Assembly (NCBI RefSeq): GCF_022385335.1
Contig: NZ_CP092431.1
Coordinates: 1,798,001-1,862,000 of the forward strand
Source: Streptomyces deccanensis
GTDB taxonomy: Bacteria; Actinomycetota; Actinomycetes; Streptomycetales; Streptomycetaceae
Direction: 5' to 3'
Length of the DNA: 64,000 bases
Shown here: piece by piece, positions 35,853 to 44,489 of the stretch
Layout of the letters: each line of letters opens with the position of its first letter
Numbering within the stretch: the stretch's first letter is position 1
Made by a program: the position numbers and the translations under genes
The notes under the pieces: model-generated
The model's database searches: none
The model's input: the letters and a program-made list of their open reading frames with translations, nothing else
Told to the model about the DNA's origin: nothing

Positions 35853-36707
35853 TCAGGCCTTCTTGTCGTCCCGTTCCGGCTTGTCGTCCCGTTCCGGCGC
35901 CCTGACGTCCCGTCCCAGCCTGTCGTCCCGCCCCAGCACCTTGCCGACCCGCTCCCCCACGCCCCACGCCGTGACCCGCCACAGCGCCTCGACGAGGATG
36001 TCGCGGCTCATCTTGGAGTCACCCAGCTCGCGCTCGACGAACGTGATGGGCACCTCGACGACGTGGTAGCCCGCCTTGATCGCGCGGCGGGCGAGGTCGA
36101 CCTGGAAGCAGTACCCCTGGGAGGCGACCTCGTCGAGGCCGAGCCCTTCGAGGGTCTCGCGGCGGAACGCCCGGTAGCCGCCGGTGACGTCACGCACGGG
36201 GACGTCGAGCAGCACGCGGGAGTAGAGGCTGCCGCCGCGGGAGATGAACTCGCGGGACTTGGGCCAGTTCACCACGCGCCCGCCCGGCACCCAGCGGGAG
36301 CCGAGGACGAGGTCGGCGCCCTTGAGCGCGGTGAGCAGGCGGGGCAGTTCCTCGGGCTGGTGCGAGCCGTCGGCGTCCATCTCGATGAGGACGCCGTAGC
36401 CGTTCTCCATCCCCCAGTGGAAGCCCGCGAGGTAGGCCGCGCCGAGCCCTTCCTTGCCCTTGCGGTGCAACACCTGGACGTGGTCGTCCTCGACGGCCAG
36501 TTCGTCGGCGAGCTTGCCGGTGCCGTCGGGGCTGTTGTCGTCGGCCACCAGCACGTGTGCGTCGGGAACGGCCTTGCGCACCCGGCCCACGATCGCCTTG
36601 ATGTTCTCCGCCTCGTTGTAGGTCGGGATGATCACCAAGGCCGTGCCGAGCGGGCCGAACCGCCTCTCCTGGCCTTGAGCCGCGAGGGTCCCGTCGCCGT
36701 CGTTCAC
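35853..36707 (-). CDS. ppm1: Polyprenol-phosphate mannose synthase (Ppm1, GT2)
   Basis: This 284-residue GT2 enzyme makes polyprenyl-phosphate mannose from GDP-mannose, the donor for membrane mannosyltransferases. Motifs are VIIPTYNEAENIKAIVGRV, LVADDNSPDGTGKLAD, LIEMDADGSHQPEELPRLL (DXD), VLGSRWVPGGRVVNWP, VRDVTGGYRAFRRETL and SQGYCFQVDLARRA. It is the catalytic domain only, as in other Streptomyces Ppm1, without the fused acyltransferase of mycobacteria. The tail is a short charged repeat (PERDDKPERDDKKA). The GTG at 36707 has GAAGGGG ahead; the longer frame to 36803 is unsupported. In S. coelicolor Ppm1 (SCO1423) supports protein O-mannosylation and phage infection. Confidence 0.95.
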   Translation of the reverse strand: MNDGDGTLAAQGQERRFGPLGTALVIIPTYNEAENIKAIVGRVRKAVPDAHVLVADDNSPDGTGKLADELAVEDDHVQVLHRKGKEGLGAAYLAGFHWGMENGYGVLIEMDADGSHQPEELPRLLTALKGADLVLGSRWVPGGRVVNWPKSREFISRGGSLYSRVLLDVPVRDVTGGYRAFRRETLEGLGLDEVASQGYCFQVDLARRAIKAGYHVVEVPITFVERELGDSKMSRDILVEALWRVTAWGVGERVGKVLGRDDRLGRDVRAPERDDKPERDDKKA

Positions 36708-37244
36708 TGCTGCCCCTTCAAGTCCTCCGTACGCAGAGGACCACCATAGTGGCCACGGCCTGCGCTGGAGTGTCGGCCGGTGTCCAGAGGGGTGTCGATT
36801 CAACGGACAACGCGACAGACAGGGGGTGGGTACCGCGCGCTGCGGATGGGGGCCCGGCGCCCTTCGGGCCGACCTGGGGCCCGCTGGCTGCGGGTCGACC
36901 GAAAGCCGTTGTCTACTGAGCGTCCGGGCCCCACCCGGGTCACACCTACCCGACCGGGCCGGAACGTTCCCTCGCCGGAGCGCGAACCCTGGGCCTGGCT
37001 CCCAGTGGTGGTGCGCCGGTGCGGCACACCGCCCCCTGACCCAGCGGCGCTTCGACGACCGCGCGGAAGTTCCCCGGTCGGACGTCCGGTGGTGGACCCG
37101 GCAGAACCTACCCGCCCCCCGCCGCCAACTGTCAACCGCCGTTTGACCTGCGACGATTCCCTCAAATGCCTGGTCGGCGGGGAGGATCCGCAGGTCGCGC
37201 GGCGCGCCGGCGGGCCATGATCGGCTCCGCGTCGTCCCGGGAGA
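36708..37244. other. Leader and intergenic region upstream of ppm1
   Basis: These 537 bases lie between the ppm1 start and the amidohydrolase stop. No reading frame looks coding; the minus-strand frame 36800-37165 is Gly/Arg-rich and lacks a ribosome site. On the minus strand there is TTGACA-N15-TAGGTT near 37115-37140. There is also a SigR-like pair GGAAT (37156-37160) and GTT (37134-37136) with a 19-base gap. Either would give a leader of more than 400 bases. No terminator was seen for the amidohydrolase. Confidence 0.35.
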
Positions 37245-38849
37245 TCACTCGCCCGGCCGTACGAAAACCGTGCGCCCCGCCACCACGGTCCGCAGACAGA
37301 CGGGCAGGTCGGAGCCGGGGCTCAGGTCGGGCAGTCCGGGGGTGCCGGAACGGGGGTCGGTGGACCAGCGGGCGACGCGGTCGTCGGGGGCCTGGACGAC
37401 GAGTTCGCCGGTGCGCCACACCGCGTAGTCGGCGGGCGCTCCCGGCACGAGAACGCCCGCGTCGTCCCGTCCGATCGCCCGCCAGCCGCCCCGCGTGTGC
37501 GCCGTGAACGCGGCGCGCACGGAGATCCGGTGCTCCGGCGTGCGGTGGAAGGTTGCCGCGCGGACGGTGCCCCAGGGGTCGAGGGCCGTGACCGGGCTGT
37601 CGGAGCCGAACGCCAGGGGCACGCCGGCGCGCAGCAGGGCCGCGAACGGGTTCAGGGTGCGGGCGCGGTCGGCGCCCAGCCGCTGGGCGTACATGCCCTC
37701 CTCCCCGCCCCACAGCGCGTCGAACGCGGGCTGGACGGAGGCGGTGAGGCCGAGTTCGGCGAAGGCGGCGACGGTGTCGGGAGTGAGCATCTCGGCATGC
37801 TCGACACGATGCCGGGCCGCCCGCACCCGGGGCAGACCGATCTTCTCGGCCGCGGCCCGCACACCGTCGACGACCGAGGCCACCGCCGCGTCCCCGATGG
37901 CGTGGAAGCCCGCCTGGAGGCCCGCCTCGGTGCAGGCGACCACATGGGCGGCCACGGCGTCGGCGTCCAGGTAGGCCGTGCCGGTGTGGGCGGCGTCGGC
38001 GTACGGCTCGTGCAGGCACGCCGTGTGCGAGCCGAGGGCGCCGTCCACGAAGAGGTCACCGGCGGCGCCGACCGCGCCGAGGGCGCGCGCCTTCTCCACG
38101 TCGCGCTCCGCCCAGTAGCCGACCACGCGCGGGCCGGGCTCCTCGGCGGAGAGCCGCAGCAGCCCCGTGAAGTCGTCCTCGGAGGAGATCTCGGGGCCCG
38201 CGCACTCATGGACCGAGCCGATGCCGAGCGAGGCGGCGTGGGCGAGCGCGGCGCGCTGCGCCTCGGTGCGCTGGGCGGGGGTGATGGCGCCGAGGGCGGT
38301 GGCGCGTACGGCGTGGTGGGCGTCGCGGGTGAGGGGGCCGTCCTCGAAGGCGCCGGCGCCCGGGACCAGGTCCAGCAGGGCGGTGGTGACGACCGCCGAG
38401 TGGACGTCGATCCGGCTCAGGTAGAGCGGGCGCCCGCCGGTGGCCTCGTCGAGTTCGGCGCGGGTCGGGGGGCGGCCCCCGGGCCAGCGGGCGGCGTCCC
38501 AGCCGTGGCCGAGGAGGACGCGGTCGGAGGGGCGGGCGGCTGCGAATTCCCGTACGAGAACGAGCGCGGCCTCCAGGGAGGGGGCGGCGGAGAGGTCGAG
38601 GCCGGTGAGCGCGAGGCCGGTGGCGGTGGTGTGCACATGGGCGTCGGTGAAGGCCGGGGTGACCAGGGCGCCTTCGAGGTCGACCACCTCGTCGACGCCG
38701 GCCGCGAAGGCGTCGGCGGCGCCCTCGGAGCCGACCCAGGCGATCTGGCCGTGCTCCACGACCATCGCGGTGGCGAACGGGTCGGCGGGGCTGTGGACTT
38801 CTCCACCGCGGAGCAGCACGGTGTCCGACGGGGCGGTGCGATCACTCAT
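37245..38849 (-). CDS. Amidohydrolase (YtcJ-like metal-dependent)
   Basis: The product has 534 residues. It has the amidohydrolase strand start (VVDLEGALVTPAFTDAHVHT), the HXH metal motif DAHVH, GSHTACLHEPYAD, the metal His in FHAIGDAAV and HRVEHAEML, and the late Asp in FGSDSPVTALDPW. These match the YtcJ/amidohydrolase 3 group, which cleaves amide or related bonds in small molecules. The substrate is unknown. A divergent-type Lrp regulator sits upstream on the same strand 154 bases away. The ATG at 38849 lacks a clear ribosome site. Confidence 0.9.
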   Translation of the reverse strand: MSDRTAPSDTVLLRGGEVHSPADPFATAMVVEHGQIAWVGSEGAADAFAAGVDEVVDLEGALVTPAFTDAHVHTTATGLALTGLDLSAAPSLEAALVLVREFAAARPSDRVLLGHGWDAARWPGGRPPTRAELDEATGGRPLYLSRIDVHSAVVTTALLDLVPGAGAFEDGPLTRDAHHAVRATALGAITPAQRTEAQRAALAHAASLGIGSVHECAGPEISSEDDFTGLLRLSAEEPGPRVVGYWAERDVEKARALGAVGAAGDLFVDGALGSHTACLHEPYADAAHTGTAYLDADAVAAHVVACTEAGLQAGFHAIGDAAVASVVDGVRAAAEKIGLPRVRAARHRVEHAEMLTPDTVAAFAELGLTASVQPAFDALWGGEEGMYAQRLGADRARTLNPFAALLRAGVPLAFGSDSPVTALDPWGTVRAATFHRTPEHRISVRAAFTAHTRGGWRAIGRDDAGVLVPGAPADYAVWRTGELVVQAPDDRVARWSTDPRSGTPGLPDLSPGSDLPVCLRTVVAGRTVFVRPGE

Positions 38850-39003
38850 GGGGACAGTCTCGCGCGTGCGGGGTGCCGCGACGCACGTGGGCCGCGGTTC
38901 CGAGCATCCGGCGCTGTCGGCTGTGCCCACCCGTTCCGCCCTGCGGAACGATTGCGCACAGTGGTGAACAGCCGACGGCCTTCCGCCGCCCGTACCGTGC
39001 GGC

Positions 39004-39444
39004 TCAGATCCGCGGGGGCCTCGCCTCGTACGGCGTGGAGAGGACGACCGTCGTCCGGGTCGAGACACCGGCCAGGGACCGTAGCCGCGCCAGGAGTTCC
39101 TCCAGTTCGTGCGGGGTCGCCACACGGACCTTGAGGATGTAGTTCTCGTCGCCGGCGACGCTGTGGCAGGCCTCGATCTCCGGGACGCCCGCGAGGCGTT
39201 CGGCGATGTCGTCGGGGGCGCTGGGGTCGAACGGTTTGACCGAGATGAACGCGGTCATCGGCAGCCCGACGGCCTCCGGGTCGACGACCGCGGCATAGCC
39301 CCGGATGACGCCACGCTGCTCGAGTCGGCGCACACGCTGATGCACCGCCGACGTGGACAGGCCCGTGGCCTTGCCCAGGTCGGTGTAGCTCATCCGCCCG
39401 TCCGCGACGAGCAGCTGCACGATCTGTCGGTCCAGCTCCTCCAT
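39004..39444 (-). CDS. Lrp/AsnC family regulator
   Basis: This 146-residue protein opens MEELDRQIVQLLVADGRMSY, then the HTH TDLGKATGLSTSAVHQRVRR. The C-terminal RAM/SIMPL domain includes AVVDPEAVGLPMTAFISVK, CHSVAGDENYILKVRV, and TRTTVVLSTPYEARPP. It probably senses an amino acid and may autoregulate. It starts 268 bases from the divergent hypothetical gene at 39713. The open frame upstream (to 39597) is not supported, since the family starts at the ATG chosen here. The amidohydrolase downstream is a plausible target by position. Confidence 0.93.
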   Translation of the reverse strand: MEELDRQIVQLLVADGRMSYTDLGKATGLSTSAVHQRVRRLEQRGVIRGYAAVVDPEAVGLPMTAFISVKPFDPSAPDDIAERLAGVPEIEACHSVAGDENYILKVRVATPHELEELLARLRSLAGVSTRTTVVLSTPYEARPPRI

Positions 39445-39712
39445 GGCGCAAGAACCTACAGGGCGGTTGATCTCCTCCGATACCTGAGCGGCGCAGGTCA
39501 TGCCCGGTTCGTGATGTGCCTGAGAGCCACCTGTGAGCCATACGGGTGACAGCCGGACCATGCGGGGCAACCGCGAGCGGCATGTGACGAAGACCACAGC
39601 ACCCGAACAGGCTTCGTGATGATCTCGTGATTACCGCCGAGACGGGACGGGAAGTGCTTGCTGTGGTCGAGGCCGCAGCGCCTTCACGGCCCAGTTCGAG
39701 GGGGAGAATCCC

Positions 39713-40171
39713 ATGCAGAGTCTTAAGCGCCCTGGTCGTACCGCGCCCAAGCGGCTTCAGGCAGTCGTCGAGCCCGAGCCGGAGGGCGTCGAACCGGACG
39801 ACGAGTTCGACGCGTACGACACCTTCGAGATGTTCCGGGTGATCTGCCCGGACTGCGCTCAGCCCATCGCGTTGCTGTCCGACGAGGACAGCCTGCCCGA
39901 GCACGCGCGCGTCGTGTCGCCGTGGAATCCCTTCGGGCTCACGGTCTGCGCCGGCACCGGCCGTTCGGCGAGCGAGGCCCGCTCGGCCGACGAGTCCGTG
40001 GAGCCGCAGGAGCAGGAGACCGCGCTGCTGCTGACGCTCCCTCAGGGACTCGACTGGCGGACCCAGCCCTTCTCGCACGTCGGCGGCCCGGGCTCGCGCC
40101 CGATGCGCGTGCCGGTGATGCGGCGTCAGCAGCCCGAGCAGCGCCAGGCCGATCAGCGCCAGGCCGCCTGA
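39713..40171 (+). CDS. Conserved hypothetical protein with a CXXC motif
   Basis: The protein has 152 residues and no named family was recognised. It has an acidic stretch (EPEPEGVEPDDEFDAYD), then FEMFRVICPDCAQPIALLSD with a CPDC knuckle and a second cysteine in TVCAGTG, perhaps a partial zinc site. The tail repeats RQQPEQRQADQRQAA. GGGGGAG lies seven bases before the ATG. No membrane or signal segment is visible. It is divergent from the Lrp regulator, and its products may be linked to that regulator, though only position suggests it. Confidence 0.75.
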   Translation: MQSLKRPGRTAPKRLQAVVEPEPEGVEPDDEFDAYDTFEMFRVICPDCAQPIALLSDEDSLPEHARVVSPWNPFGLTVCAGTGRSASEARSADESVEPQEQETALLLTLPQGLDWRTQPFSHVGGPGSRPMRVPVMRRQQPEQRQADQRQAA

Positions 40172-40304
40172 TTCCGGGGCCGCTTCGGCGCACCCTCTCC
40201 GCGCCCGGCGGGCAGGCACGTCCTGCCCCGTTCGGTTCCGGCGCGAACTCAGACACGATTCCCGGGAACGGTGACCGGCTCGCCCTCGTGCGCGTTTGCC
40301 CGGT

Positions 40305-40604
40305 ATGACCCCAACTTTTTCGGTGACCGGGAGTCGGCGTCACATCTTCGTGCCGGCTTCGGCAGAATCGCTTCCGCAAGGGTCGGCCCAGCAGCAGGAC
40401 CCGCCCATCTACCGGGCGCTGATGCGTACGTGGGCCGACCGGGGCCGCACCCTGCCGGGGCGTCACGATCCGGAGTGGGTGCGACTGGTGACGCCGCCGC
40501 GCGGCCTCGACCAGTTCGGCACCCCCTCGGACCCCTTCGCGGCGCCCGACTTCTTCCGTGGCTCGTTCAGCGTGACTCGGGCCCCGCGAGGTGACGGGCG
40601 ATGA
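40305..40604 (+). CDS. Small conserved hypothetical protein
   Basis: The protein has 99 residues. It contains PPIYRALMRTWADRGRTLPG followed by RHDPEWVRLVT, a phrase I recall from other short Streptomyces proteins with no assigned role. There is no membrane helix or metal motif. A TTG three codons upstream is also open. The stop lies inside the convergent acyl-CoA dehydrogenase gene, overlapping its 3' end by 38 bases. The coding call rests on the family-like phrase and codon bias. Confidence 0.6.
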   Translation: MTPTFSVTGSRRHIFVPASAESLPQGSAQQQDPPIYRALMRTWADRGRTLPGRHDPEWVRLVTPPRGLDQFGTPSDPFAAPDFFRGSFSVTRAPRGDGR

Positions 40605-41745
40605 CCATCCGCTGGATCTGATTGGTGCCCTCGACGATCTGGAGCACCTTGGCCTCGCGCATGTACCGCTCGGCGGGGAAGTCCGCCGTGTAGCCGTACC
40701 CGCCGAGGATCTGGACGGCGTCCGTGGTGACCTTCATCGCGGCGTCGGTGCACAGCAGCTTCGCCATGGCCGCCTGCTTGGAGAACGGCCTGCCCGCGTC
40801 GCGCAGCCGTGCGGCGGAGAGGTAGAGCGCGCGGCCCGCCTCCACCTGGGTCGCCATGTCGGCGAGCATGAAGCGCAGCCCCTGGAAGTCGGAGATCGGC
40901 CGTCCGAACTGCTGCCGCCCGGTGGCGTAGGCGACCGCTTCGTCCAGGGCCGCCTGGGCCACGCCGATCGCGCAGGCCGCGATGCCGAGCCGCCCGGAGT
41001 CGAGCGCGGACAGGGCGATCGCGAAGCCCTGGCCCTCCTCGCCGATCCGCCGGCTGTCGGCGACACGCACCCCGTCGAAGTGGAGCTGCGCGGTGGGTGA
41101 GCCCTTCATGCCCATCTTCTTCTCGGGCGCCGCGGCGCTCAGCCCCTCGACGTCGCCCGGCACCAGGAAGGCCGTGATGCCCCGGGAGCCGGAGCCCTCG
41201 CCGCCCGTGCGGGCCATCACCGTGTAGAAGTCCGCGAGGCCGCCGTGGGTGATCCAGGCCTTGGTGCCGCTGATCACCCAGTCGCCGCCGTCCCGCACGG
41301 CCTTGGTCCGCAGGGACGCGGCGTCCGATCCGGAGGAGGGCTCGGAGAGGCAGTAGGCGCCGAGTAGACGGCCGCCGAGCATCGCCGGCAGATGCTCGAC
41401 CTGCTGCTCCTTGGTGCCGTAGTTGGCGAGGGCATGGCAGGCGAGGGTGTGGACGCTGACCCCGAGGCCGACGGTGAGCCGGGCCATGGCCAGCTCTTCC
41501 AGGGCCTGCAGGTAGACCTCGTACGGCTGGTCGCCGCCGCCGTGTTCCGCGTCGTACGGCAGGCCGAGCAGTCCCGACTCGGAGAGCAGGCCGAAGAGTT
41601 CGCGGGGGAAGCGGCCGGCGTCCTCCTCCTCGGCCGCGTGCGGGGCGATCTCCCGCTGCGCGATCTCACGGACGAGCGAGATCAGATCCCGGGCCTCTTC
41701 CGTGGGCAATTGACGGTCCACCGGCTGCGCGGCGCGGTCGGGCAT
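40567..41745 (-). CDS. Acyl-CoA dehydrogenase
   Basis: This 392-residue flavoenzyme has the family order: helical N-terminal domain (LISLVREIAQREIAPHAAEE), ACAD signature YCLSEPSSGSDAASLRTKA, beta-domain WVISGTKAWITHGG, and C-terminal helices. The C-terminal helices hold YATGRQQFGRPISDFQ, ILGGYGYTADFPAERYMRE and the catalytic Glu in LQIVEGTNQIQRMVIARHL. It oxidises short- or branched-chain acyl-CoA at C2-C3 and passes electrons to ETF. GGAGGAG lies upstream of the ATG at 41745. An ATG at 41784 would add 13 polar residues. It is transcribed away from the chitinase gene. Confidence 0.93.
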   Translation of the reverse strand: MPDRAAQPVDRQLPTEEARDLISLVREIAQREIAPHAAEEEDAGRFPRELFGLLSESGLLGLPYDAEHGGGDQPYEVYLQALEELAMARLTVGLGVSVHTLACHALANYGTKEQQVEHLPAMLGGRLLGAYCLSEPSSGSDAASLRTKAVRDGGDWVISGTKAWITHGGLADFYTVMARTGGEGSGSRGITAFLVPGDVEGLSAAAPEKKMGMKGSPTAQLHFDGVRVADSRRIGEEGQGFAIALSALDSGRLGIAACAIGVAQAALDEAVAYATGRQQFGRPISDFQGLRFMLADMATQVEAGRALYLSAARLRDAGRPFSKQAAMAKLLCTDAAMKVTTDAVQILGGYGYTADFPAERYMREAKVLQIVEGTNQIQRMVIARHLAGPESR

Positions 41746-41966
41746 GGCGACGCTCTCCTCCCTGTCGGGCACTGCGGCGGACACGCACCGGGGATGAGGT
41801 GGTGCCGCCGGGTCTCACGTGCCACGGCCGATGGTCCTCCTCCGGATCACGGAAGCCGCTGATCAGCGGCGGTGGCGCTTGGAGTATGCCCGATCCGGAG
41901 CAGCGAGTCACCAGTTAACGACCGTTCATTAGGACACATTCGACGGTCCGCCGCGCCGGGCCCGAA

Positions 41967-42008
41967 TTGGTCCGAACCATTGACCCCAGTGGTCTAGTCC
42001 TCTACGTT
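41967..42008 (+). promoter_or_regulatory. Chitinase promoter with 12-bp direct repeats and a DasR-like site
   Basis: TTGGTCCGAACC (41967-41978) and GTGGTCTAGTCC (41989-42000) form the pair of 12-base direct repeats typical of Streptomyces chitinase promoters. AGTGGTCTAGTCCTCT (41988-42003) matches 13 of 16 bases of the DasR consensus. TTGACC (41980-41985) and TACGTT (42003-42008), 17 bases apart, are the likely -35 and -10. The site falls in the spacer. Confidence 0.85.
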
Positions 42009-42102
42009 CTCCCCCAACAACGCGACACCGCGTTCACGCCCCTCGGCACCGCAGGTCCAGGCAGCACCCCTCCCCGTCTCGCTCCCCTCCCCCGGAGTCA
42101 CG

Positions 42103-43350
42103 ATGCTCAGACCGCACAGCCCCCGCGTCCCCGTCAGGACGCTTGTCGCCGCCACGTGTTGCGCCGCCCTCGGCGCCGGGCTCCTCGCCGGAGCGGGCAC
42201 CGCGACCGCCACCTCCGCGCAGCCCGGCTCCCAGCACCGCACCCCCGGCGCGGCCCCGTCCAAGGTCGTCGGCTACTTCATCGACTGGGGCATCTACGGC
42301 CGCAAGTACTACGTCAAGAACATCGAGACGTCCGGCTCGGCGAAGAAGCTCACGCACATCAACTACGCCTTCGGGAACGTCGTCGACGGCAAGTGCGCCC
42401 TCGGTGACGCCTGGGCCGACACCGACAAGCCGTTCACCGCCGAGGAGTCCGTGGACGGCGTCGCGGACACCGCGGACCAGCCGCTGAGCGGCAACTTCAA
42501 CCAGCTGCTCAAGCTGAAGAAGCTGCACCCGAAGCTGAAGATCGTCTGGTCGTTCGGCGGCTGGACCTGGTCCGGCGGCTTCGGCGAGGCGGCCAAGGAC
42601 CCGGAGGCCTTCGCGAACTCCTGCTACGACCTCGTCGAGAACTCCAAGTGGAAGGACGTCTTCGACGGGATCGACATCGACTGGGAGTACCCGAACGCCT
42701 GCGGCCTCACCTGCGACACCAGCGGCAGCGAGGCCTTCGAGGACCTGATGGCCGCGCTGCGCAAACGATTCGGCAAGAAGGAACTCGTCACCGCGGCGAT
42801 CACGGCCGACGCCAAGCCCGGTGGCAAGATCGACGCGGCGGACTACGCGGGCGCTGCCAAGTACGTCGACTGGTACAACCCGATGACGTACGACTACTTC
42901 GGCTCGTGGGACGCGACCACCGCCCCGCACTCGCCGCTGTACCCGTACCCGGGCGTCGCCGACCCGCACTTCAACACGGCCGCCACCATCCACAAGCTGA
43001 AGAGCCTCGGCATCCCGTCCTCCAAGCTGCTGCTCGGCATCGGCTTCTACGGCCGCGGCTGGACCGGTGTCACGCAGTCGGCGCCCGGCGGTACGGCGAC
43101 CGGCCCGGCGGCCGGCACGTACGAGGCGGGCTACGAGGACTACAAGGTGCTCAAGGAGAAGTGCCCGGCCAACGGCATCGTCGGCGGCACCGCGTACGCC
43201 AAGTGCGGGGACGACTGGTGGAGTTACGACACCCCGCGGACCATCAAGGGGAAGATGGCGTACAAGAACGCACAGGGTCTCGGCGGCACCTTCTTCTGGG
43301 AGCTGAGCGGCGACACCGCCGACGGTGAGCTGATCAAGGCGATCAAGTAA
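42103..43350 (+). CDS. Secreted GH18 chitinase
   Basis: This 415-residue protein has a signal peptide (MLRPHSPRVPVRTLVAATCC, hydrophobic core to about 38) and a single GH18 catalytic domain. The active-site motif DGIDIDWE covers residues 188-195, with Glu195 as the acid. WSFGGWTWSGGF, WYNPMTYDYFGSW and GTFFWELSGDTADGEL also fit bacterial subfamily A. No chitin-binding domain is present. It hydrolyses chitin outside the cell. The promoter has a DasR-like operator, so it should be repressed by DasR and released by glucosamine 6-phosphate. From memory, the position corresponds to S. coelicolor ChiD (SCO1429). Confidence 0.95.
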   Translation: MLRPHSPRVPVRTLVAATCCAALGAGLLAGAGTATATSAQPGSQHRTPGAAPSKVVGYFIDWGIYGRKYYVKNIETSGSAKKLTHINYAFGNVVDGKCALGDAWADTDKPFTAEESVDGVADTADQPLSGNFNQLLKLKKLHPKLKIVWSFGGWTWSGGFGEAAKDPEAFANSCYDLVENSKWKDVFDGIDIDWEYPNACGLTCDTSGSEAFEDLMAALRKRFGKKELVTAAITADAKPGGKIDAADYAGAAKYVDWYNPMTYDYFGSWDATTAPHSPLYPYPGVADPHFNTAATIHKLKSLGIPSSKLLLGIGFYGRGWTGVTQSAPGGTATGPAAGTYEAGYEDYKVLKEKCPANGIVGGTAYAKCGDDWWSYDTPRTIKGKMAYKNAQGLGGTFFWELSGDTADGELIKAIK

Positions 43351-43365
43351 CCGTCGCGACGGGGG

Positions 43366-43405
43366 ACTCGGGGTGGGGGTCGGTCGGCGGACCCCCACCC
43401 CGAGT
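43366..43405. terminator. Bidirectional terminator between chitinase and TetR genes
   Basis: ACTCGGGGTGGGGGTC (43366-43381) and GACCCCCACCCCGAGT (43390-43405) form a perfect 16-base stem with an eight-base loop between converging genes. Confidence 0.92.
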
Positions 43406-43428
43406 GCGTTCCACGCGGCTGCGCGGGC

Positions 43429-44088
43429 TCAGACGTCCCGGCGGGCCGGCTCCGGCGCGAGATGGGCCGGGGCGAGTTCCTCGATGGCGCGCAGCGAACC
43501 GCCCAGCATCTTGACGAGCAGATCGCGCATGGTGTCGCGGGGCAGCTCCGGGCGGGCGATCCAGTCGAGGGTGGCGCCCTCGACCGCGCACACCCAGCCG
43601 AACAGGCCCATGCGGGCCACCGGTTCGATGTCGGTCCTGCCGTACGCGCCCTCGGCGATGGTGGCGACGATCGCCTCGCGGACGCCGTCCCGGATGGCGT
43701 GCACCTGGGCGTCGAAGCCGACGCCGCCACTGACGATCGTGCGGTAGGCGGCCTGGTTGTCCTCCGCGTACCGCAGATAGCAGTCTATGGTCCGGTGGAC
43801 CCGTTCCACGGGCGGCAGTTGGAGCCCGCTCGCCGCGAAGGTGATCAGGTCGGCCACCGAGTCCTCGACGATCGCGAGGTAGTAGCCGCGCTTGGACTTG
43901 AAGTAGTAGTAGATCAGTCCCTTGGCCACGTGCGCCTGTCGCGCGATGTCGTCCATGGACAACGTGTCGTACGAGGTGTCGGCGAACAACTTGCGCCCGA
44001 TGGAGATGAGTTCGGCGCGGCGCGCCAGCGAACGGTCGGTGCCACGGGCCCGCGGCGGTTCGACTCCACGCTGTTGACTGCTATTCAA
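43429..44088 (-). CDS. TetR family regulator
   Basis: This 219-residue regulator has a classic TetR N terminus: ELISIGRKLFADTSYDTLSM, then the recognition part DDIARQAHVAKGLIYYYF. The C-terminal ligand domain is helical (VERVHRTIDCYLRYAEDNQA). The start appears to be a TTG at 44088, since AGGA lies a few bases upstream and the residues up to the HTH are short and polar; a GTG at 44067 is also possible. Targets are not visible. It converges on the chitinase and is followed, on the same strand, by no other gene. The small 48-residue membrane protein gene lies upstream. Confidence 0.9.
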   Translation of the reverse strand: MNSSQQRGVEPPRARGTDRSLARRAELISIGRKLFADTSYDTLSMDDIARQAHVAKGLIYYYFKSKRGYYLAIVEDSVADLITFAASGLQLPPVERVHRTIDCYLRYAEDNQAAYRTIVSGGVGFDAQVHAIRDGVREAIVATIAEGAYGRTDIEPVARMGLFGWVCAVEGATLDWIARPELPRDTMRDLLVKMLGGSLRAIEELAPAHLAPEPARRDV

Positions 44089-44191
44089 TTTCGGTCCTGG
44101 TCTCCAACTGCCAGCGGGACAACCGCAGTATGGCAGACCCTCACCACCAGCTTGTTCGACTCTGATCGACAGAATCGACCGGCGGATCAGG

Positions 44192-44338
44192 TCACAGCAG
44201 ACCCAGCTGGGCCACCAGCATCGCGACGACCACGACCAGGGTCCAGCCCATCACGTGCTCGACGATCTTCGGGCCGTCGTCCTCGGGCCCGCCCGTGCGG
44301 GTCCGGACGCGGGTGGCGGTGGCGGAGGTCGCGGTCAT
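44192..44338 (-). CDS. 48-residue membrane protein of the SCO1431 type
   Basis: The frame reads MTATSATATRVRTRTGGPED, a polar stretch to IVEHVMGWT, then one membrane helix LVVVVAMLVAQLGLL at the C terminus. I recall a small Streptomyces family annotated after SCO1431 with this plan. The single helix with the charged half outside the membrane suggests a tail-anchored protein. It sits between TetR and a C39-like gene, all on the minus strand. The short frame is easily missed by gene finders. Confidence 0.78.
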   Translation of the reverse strand: MTATSATATRVRTRTGGPEDDGPKIVEHVMGWTLVVVVAMLVAQLGLL

Positions 44339-44489
44339 GGCAGCTCGCTGGTGTGATCGGTGTGCGGTGGGCTCCCCCCACCGCAGTGTCCACCTTGCTA
44401 CCGCATGGGCGGTTCGCGGCCGAGACCTTGGTCACACGTCGGCGCGGCCCCCCGTCGTCCGGGAGCCGCGCCGCACAGGGCATGCCGTG

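Noticed and set aside
36800..37165. Minus-strand 121-residue frame upstream of ppm1
   Set aside because: No ribosome site, no homology sense and low-complexity Gly/Arg content; treated as leader sequence.
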